Shown in pieces: positions 24,019 through 35,494 of a stretch of 64,000 bases of DNA. This DNA is from an uncultured Acidobacteriia bacterium. GTDB taxonomy: Bacteria; Acidobacteriota; Terriglobia; Bryobacterales; Bryobacteraceae. Numbering within the stretch: position 1 is the first letter of the stretch; each line of letters begins with the position of its first letter. The position numbers were made by a program, and so were the translations under genes. The stretch covers positions 1 to 64,000 of the forward strand of contig CAIQWJ010000033.1 of assembly GCA_903875575.1 (NCBI GenBank), written 5' to 3'. Under the pieces are notes generated by a model that was given only the letters and a program-made list of their open reading frames with translations, was not told the origin of the DNA and did not search any database.

Positions 24019-25440
24019 ATGACACCGACTGAAGTTCTGCAGATGGCGAAGGACAATGGCGCCCGCCAGGTAGACATCCGTTTCGCCGATATCCCCGGCC
24101 TGCAGCACCACATCTCTTACCCGATCGGCGAACTGACCGAAAGTTCCTTCACCGATGGCTACGGCATCGACGGCTCCAGCATCCGCGGCTGGGCCGCCAT
24201 CAACGAAAGCGACATGCTGCTGATCCCGGACGCCACCACCGCGTTCATGGATCCATTCATGGAAACTCCCACGCTCGTGATGATCGGCGACGTGCGCGAT
24301 CCGCTAACCCGCCAGAACTACGAACGCGACCCGCGCTGGATCGCCAAGAAAGCCGAACTCTATCTCCAGAACAGTGGCGCGGGCGATACCGCCTTCTTCG
24401 GCGCGGAAGCCGAATTCTTCATCTTCGACAACGTTCGCTTCGATCAGAACGCCCATTCCGGCTTCTACTTCATCGATGCCGACGAAGGCCGCTGGAACTC
24501 CGGTGCCGAGAAAGTCGGCGGCAAGCACAATCTCGGCTACCGTCCCCTCTACAAGGACGGCTACTTCCCCGTACCGCCAACCGATCACTACCAGGATCTG
24601 CGCTCGGAAATGGTCGCCACCATGGAGCGCTGCGGCCTGGTGATCGAGTGCCACCACCATGAAGTCGCCACCGCCGGTCAGGCCGAAATCGATCAGCGCT
24701 TCGACACGCTGGTGAAATCGGCCGACAACATGATGACCTACAAGTACATCGTGCGCAACGTGGCCAATCAGTACGGTAAGACCGTGACCTTCATGCCGAA
24801 GCCGCTCTATGGCGATAACGGAAGCGGCATGCATGTGCACCAGTCCATCTGGAGAGCCGGCAAACCGCTGTTCGCCGGCGACGAATACGCGGGTCTCAGC
24901 ACCATGGCCCTGCACTACATCGGGGGCCTGCTGAAGCATGCACGCGCTCTCTCCGCCATCATCGCCCCCACCACCAACAGCTACAAGCGTCTGGTGCCGG
25001 GTTATGAGGCACCCGTGAATCTCGCTTACTCGCGCCGCAACCGCTCCGCCGCCTGCCGCATTCCCATGTACTCGGTCAGTCCGAAAGCCAAACGAGTCGA
25101 ATTCCGCCCACCGGATCCTTCGGCGAATCCTTATCTCGCCTTCGCCGCACTGCTTATGGCGGGTCTCGATGGCGTACTCAACAAGATCGAACCGGGCGAA
25201 CCGCTCGATAAAGACATCTACGATCTCACTCCGGAAGAAATGAAGTCGGTGCCGTCCATGCCAGGATCGCTGGAAGAAGCCCTCGGTTGCCTCGAAGACG
25301 ATCATCAGTTTCTGCTCAAGGGCGACGTGTTCACGGAAGAACTCATCGAGACCTTTATCGACTACAAACGCCGTAACGAGGCCGACGCCGTTCGTCTGCG
25401 TCCGCATCCTTACGAGTTCTCCCTGTATTACGACATTTAG
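24019..25440 (+). CDS. glnA: glutamine synthetase type I
   Basis: The product is 473 residues. It has the beta-grasp start ([13 protein letters not shown]), DGSSIRGW, the metal-binding AEAEFFIFD (written as [12 protein letters not shown]), GMHVHQS ([12 protein letters not shown]), the ATP-site [17 protein letters not shown] and [10 protein letters not shown]. Tyr401 in DIYDLTPEE is at the adenylylation position of GlnA type I-beta, so control by GlnE-type modification is possible. It makes glutamine from glutamate and ammonia. A strong terminator follows. Confidence 0.98.
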   Translation: MTPTEVLQMAKDNGARQVDIRFADIPGLQHHISYPIGELTESSFTDGYGIDGSSIRGWAAINESDMLLIPDATTAFMDPFMETPTLVMIGDVRDPLTRQNYERDPRWIAKKAELYLQNSGAGDTAFFGAEAEFFIFDNVRFDQNAHSGFYFIDADEGRWNSGAEKVGGKHNLGYRPLYKDGYFPVPPTDHYQDLRSEMVATMERCGLVIECHHHEVATAGQAEIDQRFDTLVKSADNMMTYKYIVRNVANQYGKTVTFMPKPLYGDNGSGMHVHQSIWRAGKPLFAGDEYAGLSTMALHYIGGLLKHARALSAIIAPTTNSYKRLVPGYEAPVNLAYSRRNRSAACRIPMYSVSPKAKRVEFRPPDPSANPYLAFAALLMAGLDGVLNKIEPGEPLDKDIYDLTPEEMKSVPSMPGSLEEALGCLEDDHQFLLKGDVFTEELIETFIDYKRRNEADAVRLRPHPYEFSLYYDI

Positions 25441-25479
25441 GCCATCCGAGCGGCCCCTGCCGGACCGCAATGCAACATT

Positions 25480-25517
25480 AAGCCCACGTGAAGATCACCT
25501 CATGTGGGCTTTTGTTT
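25480..25517 (+). terminator. rho-independent terminator after glnA
   Basis: AAGCCCACGTGA (from 25480) pairs with TCATGTGGGCTT (ending about 25511) around AGATCACC-type loop bases, followed by a T-rich run (TTTGTTTTT). Confidence 0.85.
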
Positions 25518-25671
25518 TTAACACCTTGCGGACATGCCAGTTCCATATCTGGCCCATACAAAAAATCGATTTCGCTTGTGGGTTCACACAACCGTAAACT
25601 GGCTACTTGAGGCTAGGACGCGGCGCCATCACCGGCGTGTCCGTCTCATGTCAACCAAAAAGGAGAATCAC

Positions 25672-26835
25672 ATGAGAGTACCGATTTGCTTGCTGGCACT
25701 GGTGTCGTTAACCAGTCTGATGTATGCCGAAGGCCCCGACGATCAGGCACCAGCCGCAACCCCGGCAGCCGCTGCGCCCGCAACACCCCCGGCAGCTCCC
25801 CCCAAGTACGGCGGTTTCGTTTTCAGCGGCCTCCTTGACGGCTACATCACGGACAACAGGAACCACCCACGTTCCGGCCTGGATGGCCTTCAGAATTTCG
25901 ACATTATTAACGGCCAGCCGGAAATGAGCATGGCCAAGTTCACTATCGACAAATCGGACAGCGTCTTCGGCGCTCACGTCGACGTCGGCCTGGGCGAAAC
26001 CATGCGCCTGATTCATGCGTTTGACCCTGCCGCCATTGACCACAAGGCGCTTCGTTACTTCGAACAGGCGTATCTCATTGCAAAACCCAAGGGCATGCAC
26101 GGCACTGAAATCGACTTCGGCACCTTCGTGACCTCGGCCGGCGCCGAAGTGATCGAAAGCCCGTCCAACTGGAACTATTCGCGCTCCCTGCTCTTCGCCT
26201 GGGCGATTCCCTACTACCACTTCGGCCTGAAGACCACCACGCCGATCAACAAAGTAGTGACCATCGGCTTCCAGCTCGTGAATCCGTGGAACACCGTAGC
26301 CGGCAATGGCCACACCTTCACCAACTATGGGGTCACCCTGGGCGTGACCAAAGGCATCTTCACGTGGAACACCAACTACTACGGCGGCGCGAACCATCCG
26401 AAGGTCGGTACGCTGCCCAACGGCGGCAAGCGCAACCTGGTCGACACGACGCTGGTCATTGCGCCGAACGATAAGACTAACTTCTATATCAACGGCGATT
26501 GGGCCCGTGACAACAACGACGTGGGCAGCGGCTACAGCAGCTGGGGCGGTATTGCTTTCGCTGCTCGCCGTCAGATCACCAAGCCGTTCGCCATTGCAGG
26601 TCGCGCGGAGTACTTCAAGGATGCCAGTGGCTACTCCACCGGTGTCAAGCAGAATCTCGGCGAATTCACCGTCACCGGAGAATACAAATTCGGCAGTATC
26701 CTGATGGCGCGTGCGGAGATTCGTCGCGATCAATCGTCCACCAAATTCTTCGAGGCTCGCAACTATCCTCTCGGAACGGTCGGACAGACCACTGCAACCC
26801 TCGGCTTGACGGCCACCTTCGGCCCCTGGAAGTAG
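25672..26835 (+). CDS. putative outer-membrane beta-barrel porin, BBP2-like
   Basis: The product is 387 residues. The ATG at 25672 follows AAGGAG; an upstream in-frame ATG at 25648 would place this ribosome site inside the coding part. After the signal peptide (VPICLLALVSLTSLMYAEG) comes an Ala/Pro-rich linker (APAATPAAAAPATPPAAPP) and then a barrel with FVFSGLLDGYITDN, EQAYLIAKPKG and IDFGTFVTSAGAEVIESPSNWNYSRSLLF, phrases typical of PF07642 porins. Terminal strands alternate hydrophobic residues. Its location after glnA hints at uptake of a nitrogen source or general small solutes; this is speculative. Confidence 0.82.
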   Translation: MRVPICLLALVSLTSLMYAEGPDDQAPAATPAAAAPATPPAAPPKYGGFVFSGLLDGYITDNRNHPRSGLDGLQNFDIINGQPEMSMAKFTIDKSDSVFGAHVDVGLGETMRLIHAFDPAAIDHKALRYFEQAYLIAKPKGMHGTEIDFGTFVTSAGAEVIESPSNWNYSRSLLFAWAIPYYHFGLKTTTPINKVVTIGFQLVNPWNTVAGNGHTFTNYGVTLGVTKGIFTWNTNYYGGANHPKVGTLPNGGKRNLVDTTLVIAPNDKTNFYINGDWARDNNDVGSGYSSWGGIAFAARRQITKPFAIAGRAEYFKDASGYSTGVKQNLGEFTVTGEYKFGSILMARAEIRRDQSSTKFFEARNYPLGTVGQTTATLGLTATFGPWK

Positions 26836-26859
26836 TTAAATCCGTTGCAAATGTAATCG

Positions 26860-26900
26860 AAAAACGGCACCGGGTTTCGCACCCGGTGCCGTTTTTGTTT
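26860..26900 (+). terminator. rho-independent terminator after the porin gene
   Basis: A 16-bp stem (AAAAACGGCACCGGGT at 26860-26875 with its exact complement at 26881-26896) and 5-base loop are followed by GTTTT. Confidence 0.88.
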
Positions 26901-26997
26901 TGCCCGCCCGGTCATGCCCTCGCAGCGGCTGCGCGGCACCCCTGGTAGCGTACAATAGTTCTTAGTCCGGTTCTAAAAACCAATCCCCTGGAGGAAA

Positions 26998-28125
26998 TTG
27001 TTGGATTCTGCAATCCTCGCTCTGGAAGACGGCACAGTCTTCGAGGGCAGGAGTTTTGGTGCGCCCGCCGAACGTTCCGGCGAAGTTGTCTTTAATACCG
27101 CTCTCACCGGTTATCAGGAGGTCTTCACGGACCCCTCGTACACCGGTCAAATCGTCATTCTCACCAACCCGCAAATCGGCAATTACGGTACCACCGTTTC
27201 CGATAACGAAGCGGCAAAACCCTGGATTGAAGGTCTGGTCGTCCGCGAGTTCTCCGGCATCACCAGCAACTGGCGTTCCGATACCGAAGCCCGCACTTTC
27301 CTTTCGCAGGCCAATATTCCGATCGTTTCCGATCTCGACACCCGCGCGCTCGTCCGTCACCTGCGCAGCCGTGGAACGATGCGTGGCGTGCTTTCTGCCA
27401 TCGAAAAGGATCCCGCGAAGCTGGTTGAGAAGGCACGCTCTATACCTTCCATGGCCGGACTCGATCTCGCCTCGCGTGTCTCCACCGCGAACCGCTATGA
27501 ATGGTCGGAGGGCGTGTCGAAGTGCTCGCCTTCGGATCTCGTCGGACTCAATGCCGAACCGCGCTATCACGTGGTCGCCTACGATTTCGGCATCAAACAA
27601 AACATCCTCCGCCGTCTGGTGCATTCGGGTTGCCGCGTCACCGTAGTCCCGGCGCTGACGTCAGCGGAAGACGTGCTCTCGCTGAAGCCGGATGGGGTGT
27701 TTCTTTCCAACGGACCCGGCGATCCCGAGCCGCTGCACACCCAGATCGACAACGTCCGCAAACTGATCGGCAAGACACCGATTTTCGGCATCTGCCTCGG
27801 TAATCAGATCCTCGGCCTCGCCTTGGGTGGCAAGACTTATAAGCTCAAGTTCGGCCATCGCGGCGCGAACCATCCGGTGCTGAATCAGCTCACCGGCCGC
27901 GTGGAAATCACCTCGCACAACCACGGCTTCTCGGTGGACCCCGATTCCCTCAACGCCAACGACATCGAGATCACGCACATTAACCTGAACGATCACACGC
28001 TCGAAGGCTTCCGCCACCGCCGCGAACGCGCCTTCTGCGTGCAATATCACCCCGAGGCCGCGCCCGGCCCGCACGATTCTCACTACCTGTTTGACGATTT
28101 CGTCAAACTCATGGCGGATAAATAG
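26998..28125 (+). CDS. carA: carbamoyl-phosphate synthase small (glutaminase) subunit
   Basis: The product is about 375 residues. Two TTG codons stand in tandem (26998 and 27001) behind GGAGG; the second has the better spacing. The N-terminal domain has [13 protein letters not shown] and [19 protein letters not shown]. The class I amidotransferase domain carries LSNGPGDP, the nucleophile in GICLGNQ and the final [15 protein letters not shown] with catalytic His and Glu. It supplies ammonia from glutamine to CarB for arginine and pyrimidine synthesis. Confidence 0.97.
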   Translation: MLDSAILALEDGTVFEGRSFGAPAERSGEVVFNTALTGYQEVFTDPSYTGQIVILTNPQIGNYGTTVSDNEAAKPWIEGLVVREFSGITSNWRSDTEARTFLSQANIPIVSDLDTRALVRHLRSRGTMRGVLSAIEKDPAKLVEKARSIPSMAGLDLASRVSTANRYEWSEGVSKCSPSDLVGLNAEPRYHVVAYDFGIKQNILRRLVHSGCRVTVVPALTSAEDVLSLKPDGVFLSNGPGDPEPLHTQIDNVRKLIGKTPIFGICLGNQILGLALGGKTYKLKFGHRGANHPVLNQLTGRVEITSHNHGFSVDPDSLNANDIEITHINLNDHTLEGFRHRRERAFCVQYHPEAAPGPHDSHYLFDDFVKLMADK

Positions 28126-28129
28126 ACAG

Positions 28130-31100
28130 ATGCCGCGCAGAAACGACCTCCACCGCATTCTCATCATCGGCTCCGGCCCCATCATCATCGGCCAGGCCTG
28201 CGAGTTCGATTACTCCGGCACACAGGCCACCAAGGCCCTGATGGCCGATGGCTTTGAAGTCATACTGGTCAATTCCAATCCCGCCACCATCATGACGGAC
28301 CCGGAACTTGCCACGCGCACCTACGTGGAGCCGTTGAGCCTTCGCTACCTGGAAGAGATCATCGCGAAGGAACGGCCGGATGCCCTGCTTTCCACCGTGG
28401 GCGGACAGACCGCGCTCAATCTCTCCGTGGAACTCGCCGAAGCCGGCATTCTGGAAAAGTACGGCGTGGAACTGATCGGCGCGAAGATCGACGCCATCAA
28501 GAAGGCGGAAGACCGGCTCCTGTTCAAGGACGCCATGCGGAAGATCGGCCTCGACACGCCGTATTCGCAACTCGTCACAGATGTGGATGGAGGCCTGGCC
28601 TTCGTCGCGAAGCACGGCTATCCGACGATCCTGCGCCCCAGTTTCACCATGGGCGGCTCCGGCGGCGGCATCGCTTACAACCGCGAAGAACTGATCACCA
28701 TTCTGGAACGCGGCCTCTCGCTCTCGCCCGTTCACGAAGTGCTCATCGAAGTCAGCGCCCTCGGCTGGAAAGAATTCGAGCTCGAAGTCATTCGCGATCT
28801 TGCGGACAATGTGATCATCGTCTGCTCCATCGAAAACTTTGACCCGATGGGCGTACACACGGGCGATTCCATCACCGTGGCCCCCGCGCAGACCCTGACC
28901 GACCGCGAATACCAGATGATGCGCGATGGAGCCATCCGCTGCCTGCGCGAAATTGGTGTGGATACCGGCGGCTCCAACGTTCAGTTCGCCATCAATCCGA
29001 AGGACGGCCGCATGGTCGTCATCGAAATGAATCCGCGCGTCTCGCGCAGTTCCGCACTGGCGTCGAAGGCCACGGGCTTCCCCATCGCGAAAATCGCCGC
29101 GAAGCTGGCCGTGGGCTATCGGCTGGACGAACTCCGCAACGACATCACCAAAGTCACCCCGGCCTCGTTCGAACCGACTATCGACTACGTGGTGGTGAAG
29201 ATCCCCAAGTGGGCCTTCGAGAAATTCCCCGGTGCCGATACTACGCTCGGCACGCAGATGAAGTCGGTGGGCGAAGCGATGGCCATCGGGCGCACTTTCA
29301 AAGAAGCGCTTGGCAAGGGCATCCGCAGTCTCGAAACCGGGAAGAAATTCGGCACAGACACCTTCGATCCAGAACTGATTCCGCAGAAACTGATCACGCC
29401 CACCCCGGATCGCCTCAGCTATCTCCGCTACGCCTTCGCGCAGGGCTACACCGCGGAGCAGATTCACGAGATGACCGCGATCGATCCGTGGTTCCTCGAA
29501 CAACTTCGTCAGATCGTCGCCTTCGAACAGTGCCTCAGCGGCGGCACACTGGAAGCGGCCGATAAGGCGCTGCTCCTCGAAGCCAAGCGCCTCGGCGTTT
29601 CCGACGCGCAACTGGCGAACTCCTGGAAATCAACCGAAATCGCCGTGCGCGAGAAGCGCAAGAGTCTGGGCGTCAAGGCCGTCTTCAATCGCGTGGATAC
29701 CTGCTCGGCCGAATTTGAGAGCTTTACGCCTTATCTCTACTCCACCTACGAAACTTCGTGCGAAGCCGAGCCGACCAGCCGTAAGAAGGTCATGATTCTG
29801 GGCAGCGGTCCCAATCGCATCGGCCAGGGCATTGAATTCGACTACTGCTGCTGCCATGCGTCTTTCGCACTCCAGGGCGAAGGCGTGGAATCGATCATGG
29901 TCAACTGCAATCCGGAAACGGTTTCCACTGACTATGACACCAGTGACCGCCTGTACTTTGAACCGCTGACGCTTGAGAACGTTCTCAACATCGTGGACAC
30001 CGAAAGGCCGGATGGCGTCATCGTGCAATTCGGAGGGCAAACCCCGCTGACGCTGGCCCTGCCTCTGAAGCGGCTTGGCGTGCCGATCATCGGCACGGAT
30101 CCCGAAAGCATCGATCTCGCGGAAGACCGCAAGCTCTTCGGCAAGCTGCTGGACGAACTGAAGATCCCCGCGCCGGATAACGGCACGGCAACAAGCGTGG
30201 ACGAAGCGGTGACAATAGCCCGCCGTATCGGCTTCCCTGTGCTGCTGCGCCCCAGCTACGTGCTGGGTGGCCGCGCCATGGTGATCGTATACGACGAAGA
30301 CAGCGTTCGCCGCTACATGCGCGAAGCCGTCAGTTTCTCGCAGGACCGCCCCGTGCTGGTAGATCGGTTCCTCGAAGACGCCGTGGAAGTCGACGTGGAC
30401 GCGCTTTGCGATGGCACCGACGTGCTGATCGCCGGCATCATGGAACACATTGAGGAAGCGGGCATTCACTCGGGCGATAGCTCCTGCGTGTTGCCGCCTG
30501 TTTCGCTCAGCGACGAAGTGATCGCGACCATCGAGAAATACACGGTGGCTCTGGCGCGCGGCCTGAATGTCATCGGCCTCATGAACGTGCAGTATGCGAT
30601 CAAGAGCGGCGTTGTTTACGTGCTGGAAGTGAATCCCAGGGCCTCACGTACCGTCCCCTACGTCAGCAAGGCGACGGGCGTGCCGCTCCCCAAACTGGCC
30701 GTCCAGCTGATGCTCGGTAAGAAGTTGCATGAAGTGACGGAACATCGCGGTCGCCTCCCGGTGCCGCTGAATTTCGTCAAATCGCCCGTGTTCCCGTTCA
30801 ACAAGTTCCCTGGTGTAGACCCGGCGCTCGGCCCGGAAATGCGCTCCACCGGCGAAGTGATGGGCGTGGGTGAAAACTTCGGCGAAGCTTTTGCCAAGGC
30901 GCAGTTGAGTGCCGGCATGCCGTTGCCCGAAAAGGGCACGGTGTTCATCAGCGTGAACAGCCGCTACCGGGATGAAGTGGTCCCCGTGGCTCGTCGCTTC
31001 GCGGAACTGGGCTTCGATCTGGTGGCCACTCGCGGCACTGCGGCGGTGCTGCAGACGGCTGGCCTCACCTGCAAGACCGTGTTCAAGGTGAATGAAGGCC

Positions 31101-31330
31101 GCCCCAACGCGGTGGATCTTCTGAAAGCCGGCTCCATCCAGCTGATCGTCTATACAACGACCGGCGCGCTTTCCTTCGAAGACGAGAAATCCATCCGCCG
31201 CGCGGCCGTGCAGTATCGCGTACCCTGCATCACCACGATGAGCGGAGCACGTGCGTCCGTGGAAGCCATCGCGTCCAGACAGCGCGATCCGATTCGCGTC
31301 TGGAGCCTGCAGGAAATCCACGCCGGCTAG
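28130..31330 (+). CDS. carB: carbamoyl-phosphate synthase large subunit
   Basis: The product is 1066 residues, normal length, starting 4 bp after carA. It has the two homologous ATP-grasp halves: [20 protein letters not shown] and [20 protein letters not shown] at corresponding positions, [12 protein letters not shown] and [11 protein letters not shown], and [18 protein letters not shown] and [18 protein letters not shown]. The C-terminal MGS-like allosteric domain ([14 protein letters not shown]) is intact. Confidence 0.98.
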   Translation: MPRRNDLHRILIIGSGPIIIGQACEFDYSGTQATKALMADGFEVILVNSNPATIMTDPELATRTYVEPLSLRYLEEIIAKERPDALLSTVGGQTALNLSVELAEAGILEKYGVELIGAKIDAIKKAEDRLLFKDAMRKIGLDTPYSQLVTDVDGGLAFVAKHGYPTILRPSFTMGGSGGGIAYNREELITILERGLSLSPVHEVLIEVSALGWKEFELEVIRDLADNVIIVCSIENFDPMGVHTGDSITVAPAQTLTDREYQMMRDGAIRCLREIGVDTGGSNVQFAINPKDGRMVVIEMNPRVSRSSALASKATGFPIAKIAAKLAVGYRLDELRNDITKVTPASFEPTIDYVVVKIPKWAFEKFPGADTTLGTQMKSVGEAMAIGRTFKEALGKGIRSLETGKKFGTDTFDPELIPQKLITPTPDRLSYLRYAFAQGYTAEQIHEMTAIDPWFLEQLRQIVAFEQCLSGGTLEAADKALLLEAKRLGVSDAQLANSWKSTEIAVREKRKSLGVKAVFNRVDTCSAEFESFTPYLYSTYETSCEAEPTSRKKVMILGSGPNRIGQGIEFDYCCCHASFALQGEGVESIMVNCNPETVSTDYDTSDRLYFEPLTLENVLNIVDTERPDGVIVQFGGQTPLTLALPLKRLGVPIIGTDPESIDLAEDRKLFGKLLDELKIPAPDNGTATSVDEAVTIARRIGFPVLLRPSYVLGGRAMVIVYDEDSVRRYMREAVSFSQDRPVLVDRFLEDAVEVDVDALCDGTDVLIAGIMEHIEEAGIHSGDSSCVLPPVSLSDEVIATIEKYTVALARGLNVIGLMNVQYAIKSGVVYVLEVNPRASRTVPYVSKATGVPLPKLAVQLMLGKKLHEVTEHRGRLPVPLNFVKSPVFPFNKFPGVDPALGPEMRSTGEVMGVGENFGEAFAKAQLSAGMPLPEKGTVFISVNSRYRDEVVPVARRFAELGFDLVATRGTAAVLQTAGLTCKTVFKVNEGRPNAVDLLKAGSIQLIVYTTTGALSFEDEKSIRRAAVQYRVPCITTMSGARASVEAIASRQRDPIRVWSLQEIHAG

Positions 31331-31389
31331 CTAGGCTTCGGGTCCCAGGTCGCCACACAAGCTGTTACGAATCAGAACAGGAGCTTGGC

Positions 31390-31605
31390 GTGAACAATCG
31401 AATCGAGATCAATTCAGGCGTCATGCAGGGCAAGCCTGTGATTCGCGGGACCCGCATACCCGTTGAACTTCTGCTGAGAAAACTCGCAGAAGGTGCAACA
31501 GCGGCAGATCTCCTGGACGCATATCCGCGCCTGGCACCCGAAGACGTTGTGGCCGCTTTGAGCTATGCGGCCGACACAATCGCGCACGAAACAGTGTTGG
31601 TATAA
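31390..31605 (+). CDS. DUF433 antitoxin-like protein
   Basis: The product is 71 residues from a GTG start. It contains INSGVMQGKPVIRGTRIPVELLLRKLAEG and YPRLAPEDVVAALSYAAD, the helix-turn-helix-like DUF433 pattern. DUF433 proteins are usually followed by a DUF5615 PIN-like partner and are treated as antitoxins. Here the partner gene, 15 bp downstream, is frameshifted, so this copy may be a remnant or act alone. Confidence 0.88.
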   Translation: MNNRIEINSGVMQGKPVIRGTRIPVELLLRKLAEGATAADLLDAYPRLAPEDVVAALSYAADTIAHETVLV

Positions 31606-31620
31606 GCCAGCGCTGATCTT

Positions 31621-31975
31621 ATGCGTTTTCTTGCCGATGAATGTTGTGACTTCGCAGTAATTCGGTCTCTTCGGGCGGCGGGGCACGCGTACTCGCCGTT
31701 AACGAATTCCAGCAGCGCTCCGTGGATCAGGCGTTGCTCGAACTCGCTCTCTGAGTGAGCACCGGGTGATGCTGACCGAGGACAAAGACTTCGGCTGGCT
31801 TGTCTACGCCTCCAGGCCTGACTCACCCGGCGTTGTTCTGATCCGGTTCCCTGCCTCGGCGCGGGGATCGCTTCCAGATGCTGTCCTGCGGCTGGTACGT
31901 GATAACGGTGCCAGACTCGCTGGGTCATTCGTGGTGATTCAACCCGGCGGAATCCGGATCACTTCAGGCAGATGA
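31621..31975 (+). pseudogene. frameshifted DUF5615 PIN-like (toxin-type) gene
   Basis: Reading starts MRFLADECCDFAVIRSLRAAGH, then needs a one-base insertion near 31687 to continue VLAVNEFQQRSVDQALLELAL. It then needs removal of a duplicated CT near 31750 to continue SEHRVMLTEDKDFGWLVYAS to the stop at 31975. Restored length is 118 codons including the stop, the normal DUF5615 size, and the protein sequence is well conserved apart from the shifts. The acidic residues of the PIN-like active site (DE near the start, EDKD) remain. Sequencing error is the alternative. Confidence 0.8.
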
Positions 31976-32025
31976 ATGCGCCTCTCGAATGGGCCGTCAG
32001 GGTTTCTATCCGATTCGCGCGCTTA

Positions 32026-33795
32026 TCACATACTTCCAGGCGGCGACTGCAATTGCGCAACGTGGTCCTTGCCCACGCGCACGCGCCACACACGCCGATT
32101 CGGGTAGTATTGCATCAGCTTCTGGTTCTCCCTCTCGCCCATATCCCGCGCAAATACAATCTTCGCGTGATCGATATCCGGCTCGTTGTAGACCCATTCC
32201 ACCGTATCGTACTTTGCGAAATCGTAAGTCACAATCACCAGGTGGTCGCCCGGCAGCGCCCGCAGTCGGTCCACTATCGGGGCGCGATCCCGGGCGCCCA
32301 TGTCGACACAACACCACGAGGCGAAGTTGGGTACCGCTGCCGCGCCTGAAGCCGGGGCGACAACCCGCGCAAGCAGGAGCACCACGTAAAAAGGCAGCGC
32401 CACGCGCACAACGGCTGGCCCGAATCCGACCCGACCCTTCCCGCATAGCGCCAGATGTCGCAACCCCTGCACGATAAAAAGAATGACGACAGGAGCCGCC
32501 GGCGACAAGTAGTGCGGATACCCGGTCTGCTCCGTGATCACCGCAAGCCCGACTATGGTGCCGGCCAGCCATACGGAGCGAGTGCGCCGGTCCCTCAGAA
32601 TGCGCACTGTAAAAAGAAAGGTCGCGCACAACGCCACACCAAAGAAGAAGCGCAGGTTCACAGCGTACTTAAGCAACAGGCCAATTGGAATCGCCGACGG
32701 AACAGTGATCTGCCGGTGTTCACCGATCTCAAAATCGCGATAGAGAGCAAGTTCAGGATGTCGATACTCAACTGGCGTGACTTTCGTCCAGGGAAGCGTC
32801 AGCGGCCAGCCGTAAGTGCGTTGGTTGATCTGATACGGCAAAGTCAGGGCGCTTCCGGTAACGGCTTTCCAATGGCGTGTCATCGCCCATCCCGAGACGG
32901 CGAGAAATAACACCGCCAGTCCAACGCTCAGCACCAGCCGACTGGAGGCCACACGAACCCTGGACGCCCAAAGGCTGCGAAGCAACCCCAGCACCAGCAC
33001 GACTCCGAGCCACGCGCCCTCCCACGGCCGCGTGTTCGCCAGCACCACCAGTCCCGCAGCAAAGACAATTGCCGGGCCAGGCTTCCAGGTTCGCACAAGT
33101 CGCGGATAGGCACCAAGCACCATCGCCCCTCCCAGAGCTCCCGCACTGCCGCCCCAGTAACTATCGTTCCAGTAACTGGCCCCGCCGATCCTTACCGCCG
33201 CAAGCAGACCACCAAACAGCGCCCAGCCTGGCGGAACGTAAGCACGAAGAAACCAGGTGAGTGCACCGCAGAACAAAGCCGTGGAGAGGACCACTCCCCA
33301 AAACAGATTGCCGAAGACAAGCTGCCCCAGCGCAAGAAAGCAGGCCTGGCCAGCCATATACATAGAACTGTAAGTGGGCTGAGAAAGAATGTGTATCGAT
33401 TCGAAGTGCTGCCAAAGAGGGTGCGCCGGGTTCGCCATCCGGCCCAGCAGAAAAGTCTTCGCCAGCAGAATATGGCTGTATTCGTCAGGCACAACGGGAT
33501 TCGGAATCGGCAGCCACGGAAGCAGGCTCAAACGCAGCACGACGGACGCAAGGGCTGGCAGCAGACAAGCCAGCGACGGTCGACGACTGATGCTTCGCAG
33601 CGCAGCACACCACGCCGGAGGACGTGCCGACAGATTCAGTCGCCGGCCGGCAATGGCCACGAAACCCAGCGTCAGCACAAGCAGCACGCCTTCCAGCCAC
33701 AGGAAATCCGAGTTCCGGAACAACAGCAGGCAAAGCAGCGCCAGCGCGACAAGCGCCAGATTTGCGGGATGAAACGCGAATGACCGGCGGATCAT
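32026..33795 (-). CDS. multi-span membrane protein, GT39/ArnT-like
   Basis: The product is 589 residues with at least ten hydrophobic segments. After the second segment it has PNPVVPDEYSHILLAKTFLLGR, an early DE-containing loop comparable to the catalytic acid loop of lipid-linked glycosyltransferases (PMT/ArnT type). The C-terminal part (from about residue 500) is soluble and periplasmic. It is the last gene of a minus-strand glycan operon. Family assignment rests on topology and the DE loop; the sugar and acceptor are unknown. Confidence 0.75.
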   Translation of the reverse strand: MIRRSFAFHPANLALVALALLCLLLFRNSDFLWLEGVLLVLTLGFVAIAGRRLNLSARPPAWCAALRSISRRPSLACLLPALASVVLRLSLLPWLPIPNPVVPDEYSHILLAKTFLLGRMANPAHPLWQHFESIHILSQPTYSSMYMAGQACFLALGQLVFGNLFWGVVLSTALFCGALTWFLRAYVPPGWALFGGLLAAVRIGGASYWNDSYWGGSAGALGGAMVLGAYPRLVRTWKPGPAIVFAAGLVVLANTRPWEGAWLGVVLVLGLLRSLWASRVRVASSRLVLSVGLAVLFLAVSGWAMTRHWKAVTGSALTLPYQINQRTYGWPLTLPWTKVTPVEYRHPELALYRDFEIGEHRQITVPSAIPIGLLLKYAVNLRFFFGVALCATFLFTVRILRDRRTRSVWLAGTIVGLAVITEQTGYPHYLSPAAPVVILFIVQGLRHLALCGKGRVGFGPAVVRVALPFYVVLLLARVVAPASGAAAVPNFASWCCVDMGARDRAPIVDRLRALPGDHLVIVTYDFAKYDTVEWVYNEPDIDHAKIVFARDMGERENQKLMQYYPNRRVWRVRVGKDHVAQLQSPPGSM

Positions 33796-33854
33796 TGGAT
33801 CAGCTTACCGCGGCGGAACGGCGCTCCTGCCATATCGCGGGAGCCGTACCACCC

Positions 33855-35489
33855 TTAAAGCTGCACCTCGAAGAGCTGGAAGTCTTTGAATGGCCCGTGC
33901 AGCATACGCACCAGTTGAACCTTTGCGCCGTCGCGGCGCAACTTCTTGAGCACCCACTCCTCGCGATAGTCGGGCCGACTGATCACCAGAAAGTGCGGAT
34001 GTGCCGCAACAAAATCCCCGTAGGCGCTGACATGGGAACGGAGGTGAAAATATTTGACCAGTTGGGGCATGTTTTCGAAGATCGTCGAGTGTGCGAACTC
34101 AATGGCTGCGTTGCGGTCCACCAAACTGTAGAGCCGGGACTGGAGGCCACGCTCCCCATAACGATCCAGTTCAAGAAAAGTAAGACCGCTGCCTGTGACC
34201 AAAGGCAAATCCGTCCGGATCGACTCGATGCCGCCAGGACTTGGCGTCTGACTATCCGAAACGCGGGTCTGCATCAGAGCCATACACAAAAACACAAGCG
34301 CGGCCGCGATGGATGAACTTCTCCTGAAGCCGGTTGCCCAGGCCAGCGCCATGACGAGCAACATATAGAAGCTAATACCCGTAGTGAGGCAGTATCTGTC
34401 CCAGAACGCCCCGCCCGTCCGCATCAGCATGAAGTTCAGAATCGCCGGTGCCAGCATCACGCCCGCAGCCCAGCAGATCGCGGGCCAGCCGGCAGGAATG
34501 GCATGCACCGGGGCCTTCGAAAAAGGCCGGGCCACGAAAGCGAGAATCACAGCGGCAAGTACGCCGGGAATCGTATAGATGATTGCGAGGCGAACAAAAA
34601 AGTAAGCCAAATGCTCGTTGGTCGCCTGATATGCGGCCGGGAAGTAGATCCGCTCGAACATGTGCATGGCCGGCAAGTAGGCCAGACTGATGGTGACCGG
34701 TGCCAGCAGGCTGGCCCAGATCTTCCAGTCGATACGCCGCTTCACCACAGATCGCGCAGCCTCGGCCGCGCAGAAGGGGAATATCGACAGAGGCGCGAAC
34801 ACGTGGCTCAGCATCATCCCGACATTACCCGCAAGCAAACCGGGAACTGCCCAGCGCGGCCTGTCGCTTCCGCCTGAATGATCGTAGGAGACGAGAGTCA
34901 GCGAAAAGAAAGCCAGCAACAAGCCATATGGCCGCGCCTGCGTTGCATAGGTAAAAAACGGCGTCGACCAGAACAGCAGGATGGACGCCGCACTCCAGAA
35001 TACGCCAAACCTCCGCTTCGCAAAAAAGAACATCCCGACGCTGCCCAGATAGAATGCCAGCGTGAAAGGCAAACGCGTCACCAGTTCGGACGTGCCGAAG
35101 AGTGCGTGAAACAGGCGCACAAGCAGGTAACAGGACGGCGGATTGAGATCCACATGAAGCAACGCGTCCATCAGTTGCCCCAAAGTGGGAGACTGCGCGA
35201 TGTAGTAAGTGAAGAGCTCGTCGAACCAGAGTTTCCTGGTCATGAGCCCGGCGGTGAGAATGATGTAAACGAGGGTCAATGCCGCCAGCACCGGCCGGGG
35301 TCTTTCTTCAAGGCGATTCAGCGCTCTCACCAGAGAGCGCAGAACGGACTCTGCTGCTGTGCCGGAATTCAGGACGAACGTAGTGCCGGGCTTGGCTTGC
35401 CCCGCACCTTCAGCGGGTCCCGTCGTGGCCGGAGAGAGATCTTCAGCAGTCGCTTCGTCAGGCACCGCATAGCTCGGGCTTTCAGTCAT
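33855..35489 (-). CDS. GT39-like membrane glycosyltransferase
   Basis: The product is 544 residues. A cytoplasmic N-terminus (about 1-70) is followed by the motif KLWFDELFTYYIAQS, NPPSCYLLVRLFHALFG, VTRLPFTLAFYLGSVGMFFFAKRRFG and QARPYGLLLAFFSLTL. The early DE dyad in the first outer loop is the catalytic acid region of GT-C enzymes that use polyprenyl-phosphate sugars. It is clearly paralogous to the gene at 40677-42224. It starts 5 bp after the GT2 gene. Confidence 0.8.
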   Translation of the reverse strand: MTESPSYAVPDEATAEDLSPATTGPAEGAGQAKPGTTFVLNSGTAAESVLRSLVRALNRLEERPRPVLAALTLVYIILTAGLMTRKLWFDELFTYYIAQSPTLGQLMDALLHVDLNPPSCYLLVRLFHALFGTSELVTRLPFTLAFYLGSVGMFFFAKRRFGVFWSAASILLFWSTPFFTYATQARPYGLLLAFFSLTLVSYDHSGGSDRPRWAVPGLLAGNVGMMLSHVFAPLSIFPFCAAEAARSVVKRRIDWKIWASLLAPVTISLAYLPAMHMFERIYFPAAYQATNEHLAYFFVRLAIIYTIPGVLAAVILAFVARPFSKAPVHAIPAGWPAICWAAGVMLAPAILNFMLMRTGGAFWDRYCLTTGISFYMLLVMALAWATGFRRSSSIAAALVFLCMALMQTRVSDSQTPSPGGIESIRTDLPLVTGSGLTFLELDRYGERGLQSRLYSLVDRNAAIEFAHSTIFENMPQLVKYFHLRSHVSAYGDFVAAHPHFLVISRPDYREEWVLKKLRRDGAKVQLVRMLHGPFKDFQLFEVQL

Positions 35490-35494
35490 TCGCG

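Noticed and set aside
28109-29611. 500-codon open frame opposite carB
   Set aside because: Antisense shadow of a highly biased gene; no protein-like motifs or ribosome site.
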